Below are positions 34,437 to 34,870 of a DNA stretch of 34,870 bases, piece after piece. How positions within the stretch are numbered: position 1 is the first letter of the stretch; each line of letters begins with the position of its first letter. The position numbers and the translations under genes were made by a program. The notes below the pieces were generated by a model. That model saw only the letters and a program-made list of their open reading frames with translations. It had not been told where the DNA came from and ran no database searches. Source of the stretch: an uncultured Opitutia bacterium (GTDB lineage: Bacteria; Verrucomicrobiota; Verrucomicrobiia; Opitutales; Opitutaceae); the NCBI GenBank assembly GCA_903896015.1, contig CAITWF010000060.1, forward strand, positions 1-34,870, read 5' to 3'.

Positions 34437-34732
34437 TCAGCCGGCGCCAATCAGCCAGCCAGCGAGAAACACGAGCACGCCGCCGACCACGACTTGATAC
34501 GTCGCCGCGAGCAGCGGCGTATCCATGTAGCGCCAGCGAATCCACGAGATGGCCGCCAGTTCCGCGATCACCACGGCGAGTGCGATGCCGGTTGCGAGGC
34601 GAAAGTCGTGGATGAGATACGGGAACGTGTGGCCGAGTCCACCGACCGTCGTCATCGCGCCGCACACCACGCCGCGCAACCACGGTGCGCCGCGGCCGCT
34701 GAGTTTCCCATCGTCGGAGAGCGCCTCGGCGA
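34437..34732 (-). CDS. C-terminal fragment of a VIT/CCC1-like membrane protein, 5' part missing
   Basis: About 97 residues remain, from AEALSDDGKLSGRGAPW to the end. They contain three hydrophobic helices (GAMTTVGGLGHTFPYLI, LATGIALAVVIAELAAI, and LLAATYQVVVGGVLVFLAG) and match the C-terminal part of VIT1/CCC1-type iron or manganese transporters, including the ferritin-fused MbfA kind, in my judgement. The reading frame stays open upstream into the inverted-repeat arm (NKSLWFYERF), but that sequence is shared with the other end of the window and is not transporter sequence. The gene is therefore cut at 34733, either by an insertion or by the end of a correctly assembled region. Function of the fragment is doubtful. 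Confidence 0.6.
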
Positions 34733-34830
34733 ACCGTTCGTAAAACCATAGGCTTTTATTGCACGTGCCCGTTTGGGAGCAGAGGCAACGAAAGCCTAAC
34801 GACACCGTCCGAACAGCGGAAACGGCGATT
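34733..34830. repeat. Right arm of the 98-bp inverted repeat
   Basis: This is the exact reverse complement of positions 1-98, with the same internal stem-loop. Its inner edge (34733) coincides with the point where the VIT/CCC1-like coding similarity stops. The 40 bp that follow (34831-34870) have no counterpart in the window because the left arm begins at position 1; I see no gene in them. Confidence 0.95.
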
Positions 34831-34870
34831 GGCCTCCGGGATTGCACCGGATACAACGAGCGCCACGTTG

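Noticed and set aside
1-34830. The whole window as one large transposon or genomic island bounded by terminal inverted repeats.
   Set aside because: No integrase or DDE transposase is present, and the content (scpB, pheA, rplU-rpmA, uvrA) is core chromosome. Two independent repeat copies or an assembly boundary explain it better.

Overview
The window looks like a piece of a Verrucomicrobiota chromosome, most likely from an Opitutaceae-like bacterium. This is inferred from the high G+C content, the mixture of gene families, the scarcity of Shine-Dalgarno motifs and the overall look of the proteins; no marker gene settles it. Most of the content is ordinary chromosomal: segregation (scpB), aromatic amino acid synthesis (pheA), ribosomal proteins L21/L27, DNA repair (uvrA and an alkyladenine glycosylase), envelope transport and secreted carbohydrate-active proteins.

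Layout, left to right. 1-98 is one arm of a perfect inverted repeat whose other arm is 34733-34830. scpB and pheA (311-2298, +) form a tight pair, followed by a RAYT-type (REP-associated) transposase gene (2400-2954, +) bracketed by short palindromic REP-like repeats. A minus-strand block (3019-6505) reads MFS transporter > PfkB-family sugar kinase > rplU > rpmA, then, beyond a terminator, a small membrane protein. A 3-methyladenine glycosylase gene (+) runs into the 3' end of a minus-strand tripartite efflux operon (16395-7046: membrane fusion protein, two RND pumps, outer-membrane factor). Next come five overlapping minus-strand genes (AI-2E family protein, zinc-ribbon protein, ligase-associated-type exonuclease, DUF3108 protein, family 9 glycosyltransferase), and upstream of them a DUF1302 / DUF1329 / YCF48-like / MMPL-RND cluster (27462-20720).

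uvrA (27672-30608, +) diverges from the DUF1302 gene and carries a REP-like palindrome translated in frame. A GH43-like secreted protein (-) and a 604-residue secreted protein of unknown function (+) diverge around a 17-bp inverted repeat. A periplasmic protein with two TonB C-terminal-type domains follows, then the C-terminal part of a VIT/CCC1-like membrane protein whose upstream part is missing exactly at the right inverted-repeat arm.

The most informative observations are: (i) the RAYT gene with four same-strand REP-like palindromes, two flanking it and one inside uvrA; (ii) the 98-bp terminal inverted repeat that truncates a gene, best read as two opposite copies of a dispersed repeat or as an assembly boundary; (iii) a terminator-like hairpin in the leader of the DUF1302/DUF1329 genes; and (iv) the divergent GH43/unknown secreted gene pair with a likely operator. 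No CRISPR array, rRNA, tRNA or prophage was recognised.
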